The notes beneath the pieces were generated by a model. The model had not been told where the DNA came from. It was given only the letters and a program-made list of their open reading frames with translations, and did not search any database. Of a stretch of 64,000 nt of DNA, positions 15,278 through 28,400 are shown one piece after another (the first letter of the stretch is position 1; each line of letters begins with the position of its first letter). The position numbers were made by a program, and so were the translations under genes. Origin of the DNA: Crotophaga sulcirostris (taxonomy: Eukaryota > Chordata > Aves > Cuculiformes > Crotophagidae); assembly GCA_013397455.1 (NCBI GenBank), contig VYZB01000077.1:1527074-1591073 (forward strand). The letters are read 5' to 3'.

Positions 15278-15650
15278 CATGTCAGAGGCTGCTCTGGCTG
15301 GGACTTTTGTTTGGGACAATTGTAATGGTGACAGTTGTTGATTGCTGAGTGGAGTAGTGGGGAACTGTGCTTGAGGGCATCAGGTGCCTGACACAACCTT
15401 GCAGTTTGGTGTCTCCAGCAGACAACTCCCAACTGGTGGAGGGTGCCAAGCACCAGCCCTGTGCAGGGGCTCTTAGCAACCCAGAGCTGGGAAGCTCCAG
15501 GCAGCACAAAGCAGAGACCAAGCACTCACAGGGCCACCAACCCATTCCAGGTGCCCTTGCCCAGGGCAAAGAGAGAGCATGTGCCATAGAGAACATTCCA
15601 GAACAACTCCTAGTGCATGTGCACGTTCCCTTGTCAATCACTGCCCTAGG
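15278..15650 (+). repeat. direct repeat unit, copy 2 (LTR U3-like)
   Basis: This is the second copy of the unit at 14590-15020, about 670 bp downstream and diverged by substitutions and small indels. Unlike copy 1 it is followed within about 25 bases by a TATA box. If the block is an LTR, this copy is the upstream promoter part (U3) and the first copy is either a second U3 or a tandem duplication. Confidence 0.6.
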
Positions 15651-15674
15651 GGTGGGACAGGGACCCCAGGAAGG

Positions 15675-15770
15675 TATAAAAGCCAGGCTGGCACATAGCA
15701 GCATTTCTACCCACTGACCCCAGGGGCAGGTGTGCCTGCAGCTCAAGACTTCGCAGGCTCCAAGGGAGGT
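15675..15770 (+). promoter_or_regulatory. TATA-box promoter with possible short first exon
   Basis: A good TATA box (TATAAAA, 15675-15681) lies in a GC-rich setting directly after repeat copy 2. A strong splice-donor match (ggaggtgag, GT at 15769-15770) follows about 90 bases later, then a long pyrimidine-rich stretch ending in cactccacag at about 15841-15850. This is the arrangement of an LTR promoter with a leader exon. It may be defunct; no transcript is known to me. Confidence 0.4.
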
Positions 15771-16452
15771 GAGAAAAATCTTCTCTTTCCTATCCTTTTC
15801 CTACTCTCTCCTTTATTTTACTTCTTTTCCTCTTCTTTCCCACTCCACAGTTCAGCCTGCACCGAGCAAAGCCCCATCTCTGCTGGTCTCTAATGATGGA
15901 ACTGCTTTTCCCGGGGCTCTAAAGCTGGTGAAGTCGCCTCTTTGCTGAGTCTCTTGAGGGTGATTGCTGTGATTTTTTTGTTGGGCCTTGTGCAATGTTA
16001 ATGAAGTTATTGCTGTCTTGAGTCCTCTGGGCACCTGTGTGGTACCTTGCTCAGCCCTGGGCAGCACATGGTTCCTTTGGAGCATTTCTTTGTCCGTCCT
16101 GTTTCCCAAGTCAGCACCAGGACCAGGTCAGAAGCGGGACGTAATATTGTGTTTTTCAGTACTGATACAAGAAGTAGTTACTACTGCAAAAAGTGGAATA
16201 TTTTGATTTAAGCTAAAGCAGAATTAGTTTTCTATAAAATCAGTTTTCTAACTAACTTCAGCTAAGTTTAATTTATGCAACTGTATTTTTTGAAAGTCAG
16301 ACAGAATGTCCCTCTGAGCATAGGGGTTTTTTATACCATGCTTTTTTTTCTATATAGTGTTTTCCAGACACTGTTCAGAAAGAAATGATAATGTCTTGTG
16401 TTAAGTATGGTATGTGCTGAACACGTGTCATCTTCTATAATCGCCTTTGTTT

Positions 16453-16760
16453 GCAGTCTTTCCCTATCTAAAATGCAAAGTCAGACACAGAGTTGGCTCC
16501 AAAGTTCCAGCTGGCAAGAGATTTGGCTGTTGTGAAGTTCATAATAACATTAAAACTAGTCCTTGGAAAGTAATGGAATATGCATAAGACTTGTGGAAAA
16601 AATTATACATATGCATGTAAGTGGGAAATATATTCTGTCCCCAGCTCTTGTCTTGTTACGCATGACTGATGGGAATCATTCCCTCACACGTCCAGTGCTG
16701 AAATAAAGGATGCTTGCTTTCTAAAACTCCGAAATGAGTCTTAGAGTTTATTTGACAGCA
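16453..16760 (+). mobile_element. LTR-like dispersed repeat, plus copy
   Basis: About 308 bp match the reverse complement of 63419-63716 along their whole length. Visible LTR features are a possible TG start at 16528 (tgttgtgaag), a polyadenylation signal AATAAA at 16702-16707, a U5-like T-rich stretch, and a CA end at 16759-16760. Four bases later comes tggtatcagaacc (from 16765), which resembles a primer-binding site for initiator methionine tRNA. Similarity between copies begins about 75 bases before the possible TG start, so the true LTR boundary is uncertain. It looks like an old endogenous retrovirus remnant; no gag, pol or env frame is visible beside it. Confidence 0.6.
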
Positions 16761-19700
16761 TTTTTGGTATCAGAACCAGTTGGAAAACTTCTGCCAGGAA
16801 TGGCACAAACACAGTGGTGGTCTTGTGGAAAAACTACAAAATTATGTGAGGTCACTTTCTGCTCTACTGCAGTATAAGACACTGAAGTTTGACTGAATGT
16901 GTGGAGTATGCCATGTGGAAAATGGCTGAAAAACATCAGCTCCCACTGTCTCCATTCCCTATGCCTTCCTCTTCATTTTCATACCTTCATCTTTTCAAGT
17001 GACCTTCAAACATGTAGCTTTGTTGTTTACAGTCTTACAGCCAGGAACGCTTAGCTGGGACATTTAGCCCCTGATTTTCAGCAGCTGGCCTACTCCCCAC
17101 AGAACAAAATGGGTAACCATCTCTTGTCCCAGATGCTTTTAGGTTTCCATTCAAAAACACATGTGCTTAATCAGAGAGCCTTAAGATCCCTTATAAAATG
17201 TTGAGCAGGCAAAGCACAACAGAACTTTACTTCTAACTTTTTGTTGCACTCCAGTTGCAACATATATATATTCTTCTAAGTACTGTCACCCTGGACACCT
17301 GAACAAAGTGCCAGTAGTAGTAACAATAATGATGATCAAGATTTTATTGATATTAATAAAGACCAATCAAGGTTTTTATTGACATTAGCAAAATGATAGT
17401 AGAGTTTCTGAGACATGACTGTGCACTTGAAACCCTTCCTATCCTTTCTCATTCTGCTCTGTTACAGCTGTATTCACTGTCAGAAATAAAAACAGTACAC
17501 TGAAAGTAGAAGCATATATGGAAACCAACACACAGTCATAGGAAGGCCAGTGCAGTTTGTAGTTTCCACAGGTGTTGGCAGATTAAGGTAAATTTGAAGC
17601 ATCACTCCTTATCCCACCAAGGTCTATGTTTTATTAAGCTAATGAATGCCGGAGTTGCATAGTGGGAATCTTCATTGTGACTTGTATTTATTTGTTATGT
17701 GTTAGCTAATGGGAGGTAAAGAAGATGGTGAAGATGGATTCCAAAGGTTTATCTGGACTCTATTCAAATATTGATTCTACAGCCCATCTACTTTGCTGTT
17801 CTATTAAAATCTATACAATGAAAGTAAAATGCTGTGAAGTAGAGAAGAGCACAAAGAGGTAGAACAGGAAAATTCTTCAACTGGAATGAATGACAAGTAC
17901 ATGCATTGCCTTGGGTTCAGACAAGATAACATGTTTAACTTCTAAAAAAAAAAAAGTAAGCTTTGAGAATATACACAAGGTGAAAACTGTGGGTAGAATG
18001 TAGGTAAGCCTAAAATCAGCTACCCTTGAGCTGTGCGTGTGCTTCTACACAATGCATTAAAACATCTTTGGGATGTAAGACCCTGTGGTAGAAAAAAGAG
18101 CTGGTACTTTAATGTCTAAATATACAAAGGTTAATGCTTGGGCTTGGGGCTTTTAGAAAGAAATATGTATAGTACCAGTAACAAGGAAGAGGTGGAACTC
18201 AGTATTCTGAAAGGGTTAAAGTGAACTTAATCTTCCACCGATCACCCTCTGGTACCATGTCTTCATAAATTTCCCCGGTTTATGGAGTGTTTTTGATGGC
18301 AGGCAATTCTTTGTTGAAAGTTAAGTGCTCTTTTATATGAATAAATAAAGAAGGCTTTGGTTTGAATGAATACATTATTTTGACAAATGTTTATTGGTAA
18401 CCCAATTATGGCTTCATAAATCAGTGCTATCTGTGGTACATCAGGTGAGCTCACCAATGCCATCAAATGGCATGTTGAATATTAGTAGGATAATTAAAAC
18501 AATTCTGTTGAATGTTGTCCCTCTTACCCAGGTCTGACAGTAGTCAAAACAGGAAGAAATTGTTTATTATTTTTATTTAACTTATTAAAATACTTCTTGT
18601 AAGATGTAATGGACATACTTAACAAAAAAAGAAAAAAAACATTTGTTTTCAATTTGGAGTTAGATTAAAATGACAAGGTCAGGCAAAACGCATGAACTGA
18701 GTGGCAGATGAATTTTAAGAGTAGTTGGGGAACAGAAAGGATACCTATGAAGTCTATTGTTTGAACTTTACACTTAGGTGAAATGGGACTTTGTTTTGTC
18801 TGAAGTGGTCACTGATGATATGAAATGTGTCTAAAATCAGGTCATGTACTTCCTTGTGCTCCCTGCTACAGTGATTCTGAGTTAGAATGATTAAATTAAT
18901 TAGAAGCCATTTTCATAACTATGAAAATGAAGGGAATCAAGTGAAAATCTTGAACTCAAGGTCAAGAGAAATGGGAGGACGTTAAAGTTGAAAATAAATA
19001 AATCAAAGTCTACAGGGGACAATCTAATGAGAATTCCCTTCTTTTGAGGCCTGCTGACTGATGGCAGCAAAATGGAGATATTTGCACTATCTGTAGGACA
19101 ACAACAAAGATCCATTTAAGCTTTATGAAAAGAATCTGCATAATTTCCCAGTTTTAAGATATGGCTAAATTTATATCAGCTAGGACTTCAAAGCATTACA
19201 TAGGGATTGAAACTTAAGTAATTGGGTTTGATACATATTTGTATTAGTGTCATATAAATAGCCACATAGATGCCTTTCTTAGTGACTCAACCTCAGTATA
19301 GCATTCTTCTCAGTGGCACAGAAGAGGGAATGAGCAGACACAGGAGAACAGAAAGCAGAAAAACATTCAGCTTTTCTCCCATGAAAGAAAATGAGTGTTA
19401 GAAGTTGGCCAGAAAGATAGCAATTATATACTTTTACTTGGAATTTGTCAGTTCACTGAAAGGAAAAAAAAATTACCATAACAAATTTGTTTTGCTTCAC
19501 CAGAAACTAACCTTCCTCCAGAGCAACTTAGGCTCCAGATTTCTGGCATTTGGCAGCAGGCGATAACCTGGATGCCCCAGGGCTGAAACTCCTATGTTAG
19601 GACTTCTTGGAAACTCAAATTTCCTCAGAGATCTGCTTCTAAGACAAGGTACAAAGTTTGAGGTGCTCTTCCAAACAATGATTAGACAAAATGTTGTAAT

Positions 19701-21495
19701 TTTCTGCAAGAAAATGAGATAATATTCTCCCTTTTCCACACTACCTTAACCCTAGTCCCTTCTCAGGATTTCAGATGAACAAACAATAAAAGTTTGGGAA
19801 GCAATACAGGGATAGACTTCACTATTTAGGATCCTATTTTTCTAGTAGAAAAGTAAGAGTATATTCACCCTAAAATTAGGCATGCATTTTGCTGCCAAAG
19901 GCACCATCACTTAGTTGTAAATACTCTGCAGATAAAGGAGACAGAACTTAGGGCAATCACGATCCATGAAGCAGGATAGAGCCTTGGGATTTTTCTCTGA
20001 CCTAAGCAGCATTCCCAGGGGAAATAAATATCTTTTCCAGAGTAGAGAGAAGTGAAGGTACTGCTTTAAATATATTCATTTTAGGAAAACTATTACTTAA
20101 GTCTTAAGTGGATTGTGCTTTTTTATGTCTTAACTTTGGGACCTATATTCTAGTTAACCACAAGTGGAAATGAGGGATTTTAGACATAAGTTCTTGTTAC
20201 TACACCACTTTTTCAGGTGTATCCTCAGAAAGGCAGACCAGTCAGTCCAAGCTATGCACCTAAAAATTAATATCCTTGATTAGTATTAAGGAGATGTAAG
20301 TGGCTGGCCTGGTAAAGAGAACTATGAAATCACAACAGGCAAGAAACATGTTTAGAAACTTCTCTGAGCTCTGCTAAGGCTGGAAGGGTAACAAGAAAAA
20401 GGCAGCCTACAATCCATGGATTTGATACCAAGGCTACAAGACACAGTTCTTCAGCACCCTAATAATCAACCAATGAGCATCAGCCCTTCCCCCAAAGTCT
20501 CAGGGATGTTTGCTCCCAATCAATGTTGCCAACAGATTTGGTTCCTGGCAAAGTTTATCAGTTTTTCTTATCTCTAGTCTTTTCTCAAACCCTGTTTCTT
20601 TCCTCTGCCTGTGGCTATTCTAACTGTAAATGTGAATTATTGCAAGGAGAAAGAAGAGGGAAGAGACCCAGTTTTCATAATTTAGATTTAAAACCAAGCA
20701 GCTCTGAAATACTTCCTCTTAGATTTTCTTTCTGAAGAAGCTGTGGCTATCAACCTGATTTCCTTTGCTATTGATTTAGTATTTGAACATACGACTGAAA
20801 TATTTTCTATTTTCACTCTCTTCTGCCAAGCAATCTTAATGGACAAGCTGATTATTCCATCATTTCCCAGGCCCTGTGAGTGCAATGCATCAGAATAGTT
20901 TCTTGTCTCTTCTCCAGTGACAAAGACAAAAGAAGCTGCACCACTGCATACCTTGCATAGCCCCCTATTGCAGTGGAAACCAGTATTTAAAGCATTAAGT
21001 CTTTAAGCTCAAAGGAGAGGAAAGCTTCAAGGAAGATAGTTCTGCCTTTATATGCAAGATTCCTGTTGCCATTCATAAATCACTCAGGCTCCTATTATAA
21101 TCCAGAACCACAAACTGGCATCACCCCTAAATACAGAAGGTTGTGTGAAAGATTAGCAGAACAAAACCAATAAAGGAGTCATTAAAACACCTATAAGATA
21201 AAATACTTGAAAATATCTCCCCAGATTTCCTTGTGGCAAGACAGTGATTGAGACATAAATCAAAGCTGTTCTTCTTTGAGAACGCAGTACGGTTTCTAGC
21301 TGTGCTCATCTGAAGAACTGTAGCTCTTACACTAATGGGGAGAGGCAGACAGAGATAACTGATCACTGCTCCAGTTTTTTTCAAATGCACTTTCAGCAAG
21401 AAAAGCAAACCTTGCTTTGACAGAATCAACATAAATGAATACAATATGCTTTTAGTGCTAGCTTCCATTTTATTAACTTTTAGCTTTTCCTATGT
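16761..21495. other. gene-free stretch between LTR-like repeat and XKR9
   Basis: No coding exon or RNA gene was recognised. If the repeat before it is a 5' LTR, the first few hundred bases could be decayed proviral leader, but no reading frame supports that. The rest is AT-rich single-copy-looking sequence with short A runs, for example 17944-17955. Confidence 0.5.
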
Positions 21496-21501
21496 TTTAT
21501 T
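21496..21501 (-). terminator. XKR9: candidate XKR9 polyadenylation signal
   Basis: TTTATT on the plus strand reads AATAAA on the minus strand, about 255 bases after the XKR9 stop codon. It is the first canonical signal I found downstream of the stop. The real cleavage site is not known. Confidence 0.4.
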
Positions 21502-21756
21502 TGCATTGCTGAAAAGTAAAACAGTTAATTGTGTTGGATGGATAGATTAAATTGCTTCTTTTGCAAAAGTAACCTTGACAAGCATGTAGAGGAACATTCA
21601 TGTTATAAAGGCTCTGTACAGCATCACAGAAAACAGTTATTCAGAGCCGATAACTCTAGTCCATTATGTACTACTCCATGATGATACACAAGAAATGATG
21701 ACAGACTGTCCAGCCAATATTTACTTTCAAGTCCACACAGAAAAAAACTATACTAT

Positions 21757-22400
21757 TCATTGCATTATGAAATTTTGGAATCTATCAGTTTCTACTCTAT
21801 CTTTTTGTCCTGACTCTCCATCAGCTTCATCTGAACATGCCTGTGGTCTGCAATAAGCAGTGGGATGAAAATGCCTATAATAAACAATAAGAAAAATAAT
21901 ACCTAACACCAGACTAAAAACAGTTAAGATGCTCACAATTGTAAAATGTATTTCCTTAATAATAGAAGGTTTCCAAAACATATATACAAACAAAATACTT
22001 AGTGTTACAATAGTGTGAGTAGCATAATAAATAAAAATGCAAAGTTTTGTTTTTCTGCCCTTTATGTTAAAAAAGGTAAACATTAGAATGATTCCAACAA
22101 CTGTTCTGTACAGGTATTCCATCTTCTTAGATTTGCAAAATGTTGTATGTTGTTTCAAAGTCCAGCTGAAGCCACAGATCCAAAGAAATATCAGCAGAAT
22201 TACAGAACTTCTAACACTTAATAGAGTGATCAGTGAAATACTAAGTATCCAAGAAGTGATGGTAAGCAGTTTATAGAAGAGGTACACTAACTTGGGAAGC
22301 AGACGAAATTCATCTTTATCAGGCAAAGATTTCCGTAATGATATCTGATAATCAACTGTTGAAATGGAGATACCACAAAAAGACATAATAAGGGCAGCAT
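21757..22400 (-). CDS. XKR9: XKR9 coding exon 3 (last)
   Basis: The acceptor is AG at 22402-22401 behind a T-rich tract, and the stop codon is at 21759-21757. It completes a split T/AT codon from the previous exon. It encodes about 214 residues: the XK signature, the later membrane helices and the cytoplasmic tail with the caspase-site motif. Confidence 0.92.
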
Positions 22401-25400
22401 CTAAACAAAACAGAAGGATAAATGTTAAACCTAAATTGAAGATACTGATTTTATGTTATAATTTCCAAATGAAATTAACATGTTCATGCTTTTTTAACAC
22501 TTTCTTTATATGACTTCTGTATTTCCTGTGTGCTTCTGAACAAGTCATCTTAATTTTAAGGCTCAGTTTAGTTACTTAAATTTAACCATCTAATGCTGTT
22601 TGGGATGCTTCTATTATCCTGCCCAGATTCCGGCCATTGATGGCCTTGCTTAAGTTGTGTGTCGTATTTGCTATTCCCATACACAGATGACTTAGAAATT
22701 TCCAAAGTACTGCAGACAGGTCATAAAAACTTAAGTTTCAGCAACTGATACTGACTCTGGGGTGTCTGTAATGTAGAAATCTTTAACTGTGACTTGACTC
22801 TTCACATGGTCTTATTTAAGATGAGATTTGTTTGATCATTTTTGTCTGAGTACCCATTAACTCCATAGACTATGAAGGAACACTAGACAGCAGTGCAGTT
22901 CTCTCCATTTGGTTAGATAAATTCCAGCCATGCTTAAGTCAATTTCTTGCCAATAATATCGCAAGTTTTAGAGCTAGAAATGGTACAGTTGCTGTCTTGC
23001 TTCTGAGAGTTGAAGCAGTATCTCTTCATCACGTTGCATTCTGCAATGCTGACCTCTCCTTAGTTGTTTTCTGACTCTGTCCTCTAATCTGTAACATAGG
23101 TGGTGGTAGTAACAGTTCACAGGGCTGTTCTAAATACGTTACTGATTTCAAGATGTCCAGTTAGCAGCTTTCAAAGAAACTGTAAGCAAAAGCTCACTAA
23201 ACAAACTGCTCTGCTAATGAGATAATAATTGTATTCAAGAGCTTATTTTCAAGTGACGTATCATTATGTTTCTATTAGATACTATGACTTGTTATAGTGA
23301 AATCTTCCTTCTCATGGATTTAGCAGAACAGATCATCTACTAGACAAATTCTAACTAAATCGGAGTAAATGTATGTTTTCCAAGGTATGTTTAAAGTGTT
23401 AACCAATTACATGAGTTACCGTTTTAGGGAGGATACTCAATTTGCAAATTAAGAAAACAGACTCACATTGACAGAAATTATATGTGCCATGCTTCATAAG
23501 GATGTAAATCTGGACAAAAAGCTGTGGTGTGGTCTCAAGAAAAGTCTTGAATACCCTGAGCATGTTAATATCAGTCACTACATCAACAGCTTGTCTTTGA
23601 ATGAAATTGGGAGGGTCTGTTTCTGATGCATCTTCACTGTTGTTCTTTTTAAATGCAGCTTGGCAGCCATATTTCAAAGCAAACCAATATCTAAAAAAAA
23701 GGGAACTTGATTAGACAGTGTCTTTTAAAAGCACAACTCAGTAAAGTTCTATATTCTAACAACAATTTTTCCCATTTCATTCTCTGTTCACATTTTATCT
23801 TTGAATGTATTCCAGTACATTCTGCTAAGATAAAATTTAGTTGAATATCTGGTATTATTGATATCACATAATCATTTATGATCAGTGATAGCAATGCAAT
23901 GTAAAAACTACTAGAACAGAAGCAGACTATCAGACTTGCCTGAATAAAGATTACAAACTTTATTTGGTTAAGCTCTTATTTCTTTAAAAGTCCTGCATTT
24001 GTGAAAATTTCCTTAGTATCTCTTCTCAGCTTCTCTTCGAGATACTCACTTTTTTGATACCCTTTGAAGGGTATTAGTGAATATCCAGCTGTGATCTATA
24101 TAAATATATATACATGTGATCTCTATAAATATATAGGTCCATAAGCCCCAAGGATGATATCTGATGAACTTCAAATATACAGTAGGCTTTAAAAAATTGC
24201 TACAGTATTTTCTAAATATTTGGGAATACTTTTATTTCAGAAATTTGTTTGAAGACACATGAATTTCCTGGGATGACAGATTCTGTTTATAATCTGAGTA
24301 GGTTTACATGAACAAGCCCTTTGCCTTGGTAAATGAGTGCATCTGAATGACTTTTAGAACGGTTCTGGTTTATTTCCAATTCAGTCTAAATGAACACTAC
24401 CTCTGAAAGAGCAGTAAATAGGTGTGTGGAATTAGTTAGTCATAACTGGTGTGCATTCTGTGTGGTAAAGAACTATTTCTGTTCAGGATATCTCTAATGC
24501 CATGCTTAGGGGTAAATAAAACCTAGCACTTATTCCCATTTCCAAGGCCGTTTCTTCAGGTCTGGAGATGGGCATAGCACCTTAGAGGGGAGAAAGCATT
24601 TAAGTTTTAATCAGAAACTATTTTGATATTTAAGGGAGGAATCAACTGTTGTACATGGTAGTTTTACAGCTGTCTTTAGGAAAATAGGACGGTGGCTACA
24701 ACCTGATGTAGGACCAGAACTCCAGCTGTAGTATTCTCGCAGTATCACTCCACTCATGGTATTTCTACTGCTCCTAATAGACACTCACACAGAGACACAC
24801 TGAATGATCTGTCTCATTGCCCTACTGTCATGGAAGCCAAGAGAGGCAAATCATGCACTTTTCTAGAACAGATTAAATGTGGTAATTCCAGAAGAAGGGG
24901 TTTCCACAGCTAAAGACGTCTTTCCAATTGAACTCCTCAGCAGCAAAGACTCTTTGGAACTTGTTAACAAGTGAAAGCAGGGAGAAATATTCTCCTAAGT
25001 ATGCGTGTAAATCCTATCTTGAAGCAAAGCTTGTCTCTTCTGCTGGCTACTTGACTGCAGGTGATGGGTAACAGCAGCTGTGCAGGCAATAGACTAAGCC
25101 TTGTAGCTCTGCAGCACCATAATAGGCACTGTCATTTCTAGCAACGCGGCATATGCTTTGCAAGGCCTCAGGACTGAGCCTTGTCAGGCTTGCTCTGCTT
25201 GAAATTTTCTTGACCTATCAGTGACTTTGTTTTACTTGGTTTAGCTTGGGTTTTCTGCAGAAAAAAAATGGTGATTTCTTTCAGTTGACCAGGTGACTGA
25301 ATCATTCATTTTTGTGTGGTACAGCCATAGGTTTATATAGGTAACAGTAACAAGTAGATATTGTGTATTGAATGAAGTACTTATGACAGACATGATGACA

Positions 25401-28400
25401 TAGGATAGAAAAATGTAGTCGTGATATGAAATCAGAGGTTCTGAGATGCGGAGATGCAGAATACAGCGTAGAAGAATAGATACATAGGATGACAGGGGAT
25501 GGTTTGACACTGGAGACCCCATGGCCATAAATAACCCACTAATAATCAGTTATAGAAATGCAGACCTGTAGCTGGATGAAATTAGTTTTAGAGGTTAGAA
25601 AGAGAACAAAGAAACTGTATCTAACATGCATGAAAGGCATGATAGATACTGAGTTTGGATGTAACACGAAGCTGCAGAGAAATGAAGAGAAAACAAAGTC
25701 TAAAAGTGTGTTAGAAAACATACAAAAAAGACCCAAAATGAATGCTAAGAGTGAAGAAGAAGCCATCACATGAACATCGTGTTCCTCCCAGCAAGCCTCC
25801 AGACAGTGGTAACACTCATTACACCCTCACGCACCAGGATGATACTGCTGACCCTGAGACACAGAGGAGCAGATGAAAGGGGAACGAAACACAAGAAAAA
25901 AGGGGTAGGAACTAAGAAATATGGGTGTAACAATTTTAACCATATTATTAGCATCGAAACTTTTAATTAAAAAAATATTATTTATTTTCCTGTAATAAAT
26001 AGATCTAGACTAATAATGGAACCAGTTGTCTGATTGTCCACAGAATCCTATGCATAACGGACCCTGTGAAACCCATGCAGTTGCATTTCCGCTATATAGA
26101 AAACAGGGGGCAGCAGACCACTAGGCACCCAGATCCTGCAGAATCATTTCATCCCAATGATATTGGAGCACAGTCACTTTCTGTTTACAGAGGGAGCTAG
26201 GAAGAATTCCTGGCTCCTCCAGGTGTTAAAAGTTTAAAACCTTCAACACCTTTAAAGACCAAATCCTTTGACCACAGCAGGGACAGTGTCAGGGTTTCTT
26301 ACATTGCTAAAAGTGAGAGAGCCAGGCTTTGCAGGTCCTGCCTTAAGTGCGTGCTAGAGGAGTCATGGCATCTCTGGTATGTTAAAGCACATCGGCCACA
26401 GAAGTGAGAACTGCAACCTGGAATCATCAGTAGTAGGTGTGGAGCAGCTATGTTACTGCTGAGGAGCCTTAAGGGAAGATCCTTTGCTCTTCTCCTTGCA
26501 GAGCTTCATAGGCTGCCACCCTGCAATTCTGTGAGCTGGCGTTAGATCCATTATTTACTCCCAAAAGAAACTGTTTTCTGCTTTTATGTTTTTGTGTATT
26601 TATCTTACTGTTCTCTGAATAATTGCTCATAAACAGAGTACTGAACTGTGTGGCAAAGCATCTATAGCTTTTTCAGTTTATAAAACAATTAGTATTCGAA
26701 AACATCTGGTTCTTGTATCTAAGATGTAAACATCTGGAGAGCAATTTTGTCAAGAAAAAACAATTGGGTAGGTCAATCTGTTAGTTGTTCATAGATTCAT
26801 TCTTCCAAGTCTGTGTTTGTCCAAGCAGCAAGAAGCAGAATCCAGCTGCACAAATTTCAAGCTGCAGAACCCACAGCTGAGAAGGCAGGTGATACACAAG
26901 GCAAGAATGAGATGTGTTGTAAAAGGAATATTTCAGTTGGATGCACACCTGAAATTACTTGCCAATTTTGGAAGCATATTCCTTCTAAACTGAGAATTGC
27001 ATATAGGTTTATAGTGTTATGGTATGCTACAGTATTTTTCTCTAGTTGTAGCTATTTCAGTTAACCCACTTCTGACTTTGAATACTGTGTAAAATACTTC
27101 GTTTTTTCTAGAAAAGTCCAAATACTTTCATTGCAATTTGTGAGCTACTATGTACTGTCAGGTGACGTTCCCTGAGCTCTACATGCCTATGTCACTCACT
27201 GTAGTTCACTGTGACAAATTTTTCCATTTTTAAAAGTATTTTGAGCTTATATTCCCATTCCCATCTGGTCATTTGGCATGCAATAATAAGACTTTTTAGG
27301 AAGGGCCTAGTGTTGGACAGTTGCACTCACAGCCAAAGGCAAAGTTTAGTCCATACTAAAGGGTAGGTCAGGCTAAAATTTTCTCCTTTAACATGCCTAT
27401 GGCTCACCTAAACGCTGTGCCTGCTCTGAATCTGTCATAATTATATAATCTATTTTCCTATAAAATACTATTGCTATAGAAATTATGTGTTTCAATCTTC
27501 ATAAAGCTACTTCAACTAGAATAAAGCTACATTAATTAAAATTATTGTATTGGTTATGTAGTTTAAGTAGAAGTACATCTTAAATTTAAGCTGAAATGGG
27601 TATGTCATTAACACAGACAAATGCAAGGCTACCATCTCACTCTACATTTATTAAAGAGGATCTTTTCTTCATTAATCCAAATTATATAAGTTATGTGGAA
27701 GACAAAAGAGTAAACAATAACAACATCTGTACAACTTAAATTGTCATATGTTAACAGTAAAGAATTGTCAGTGTTTCTAAATATCACATTCATTTTGATA
27801 GGAGAAAAAAAGTTTCTCCCCTTGTAGTGTTGCTTTGTGAATAACACAGATGATAGGACTCCTACTTGTTACAAACGCTCATTGAAACACAGCTCCACTG
27901 TCTTTTTCTTCTTAAGATACTCCTACTCTTTCATCATTTCATAAGAGATTAATTTTGCTCCTTGTCTCCTGTAAAATTAGGAAATCTTTGGCTCTGATTG
28001 GGAATTCACAGAGGTGACAGCTATTTGGTTTTGTTGCTTCACAGCTTCACAGCCTTCATATGTCGCAGGCAAGCTGACTTGCCAGAGCTTCCATATTGGC
28101 TGCTTTCCCTCAGATCTCCACTGTGGACTTTCCACCATAATCCCAGTACTATACTACATGTCCCACCTCATCAAACTACTCTGGTAAAGATATGGGTACC
28201 ATTTAGAAATAGAAAAAAAATACCCTGCATGCAGGGTATGAGAGACCTGGCAACAATGATTGTCCTGTCTAAATTATGGTCATGTAGTCACAGTTTGCAT
28301 CATTGTATAAGTCCTTAATCAAAGGAAAAATATTTTCTGTTGCATGTTAAACTTAATCTTCTAAATATCGAAAGGCTTGGATTAAATGCATCAAACTGTT

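Noticed and set aside
14477..15746. Open frames of 110-170 codons on both strands in the duplicated block
   Set aside because: They are open because of GC-rich repeat composition, occur in several frames at once, and resemble no retroviral or host protein.
22037..22276. 79-codon plus-strand frame opposite XKR9
   Set aside because: It is the antisense shadow of the last XKR9 coding exon.
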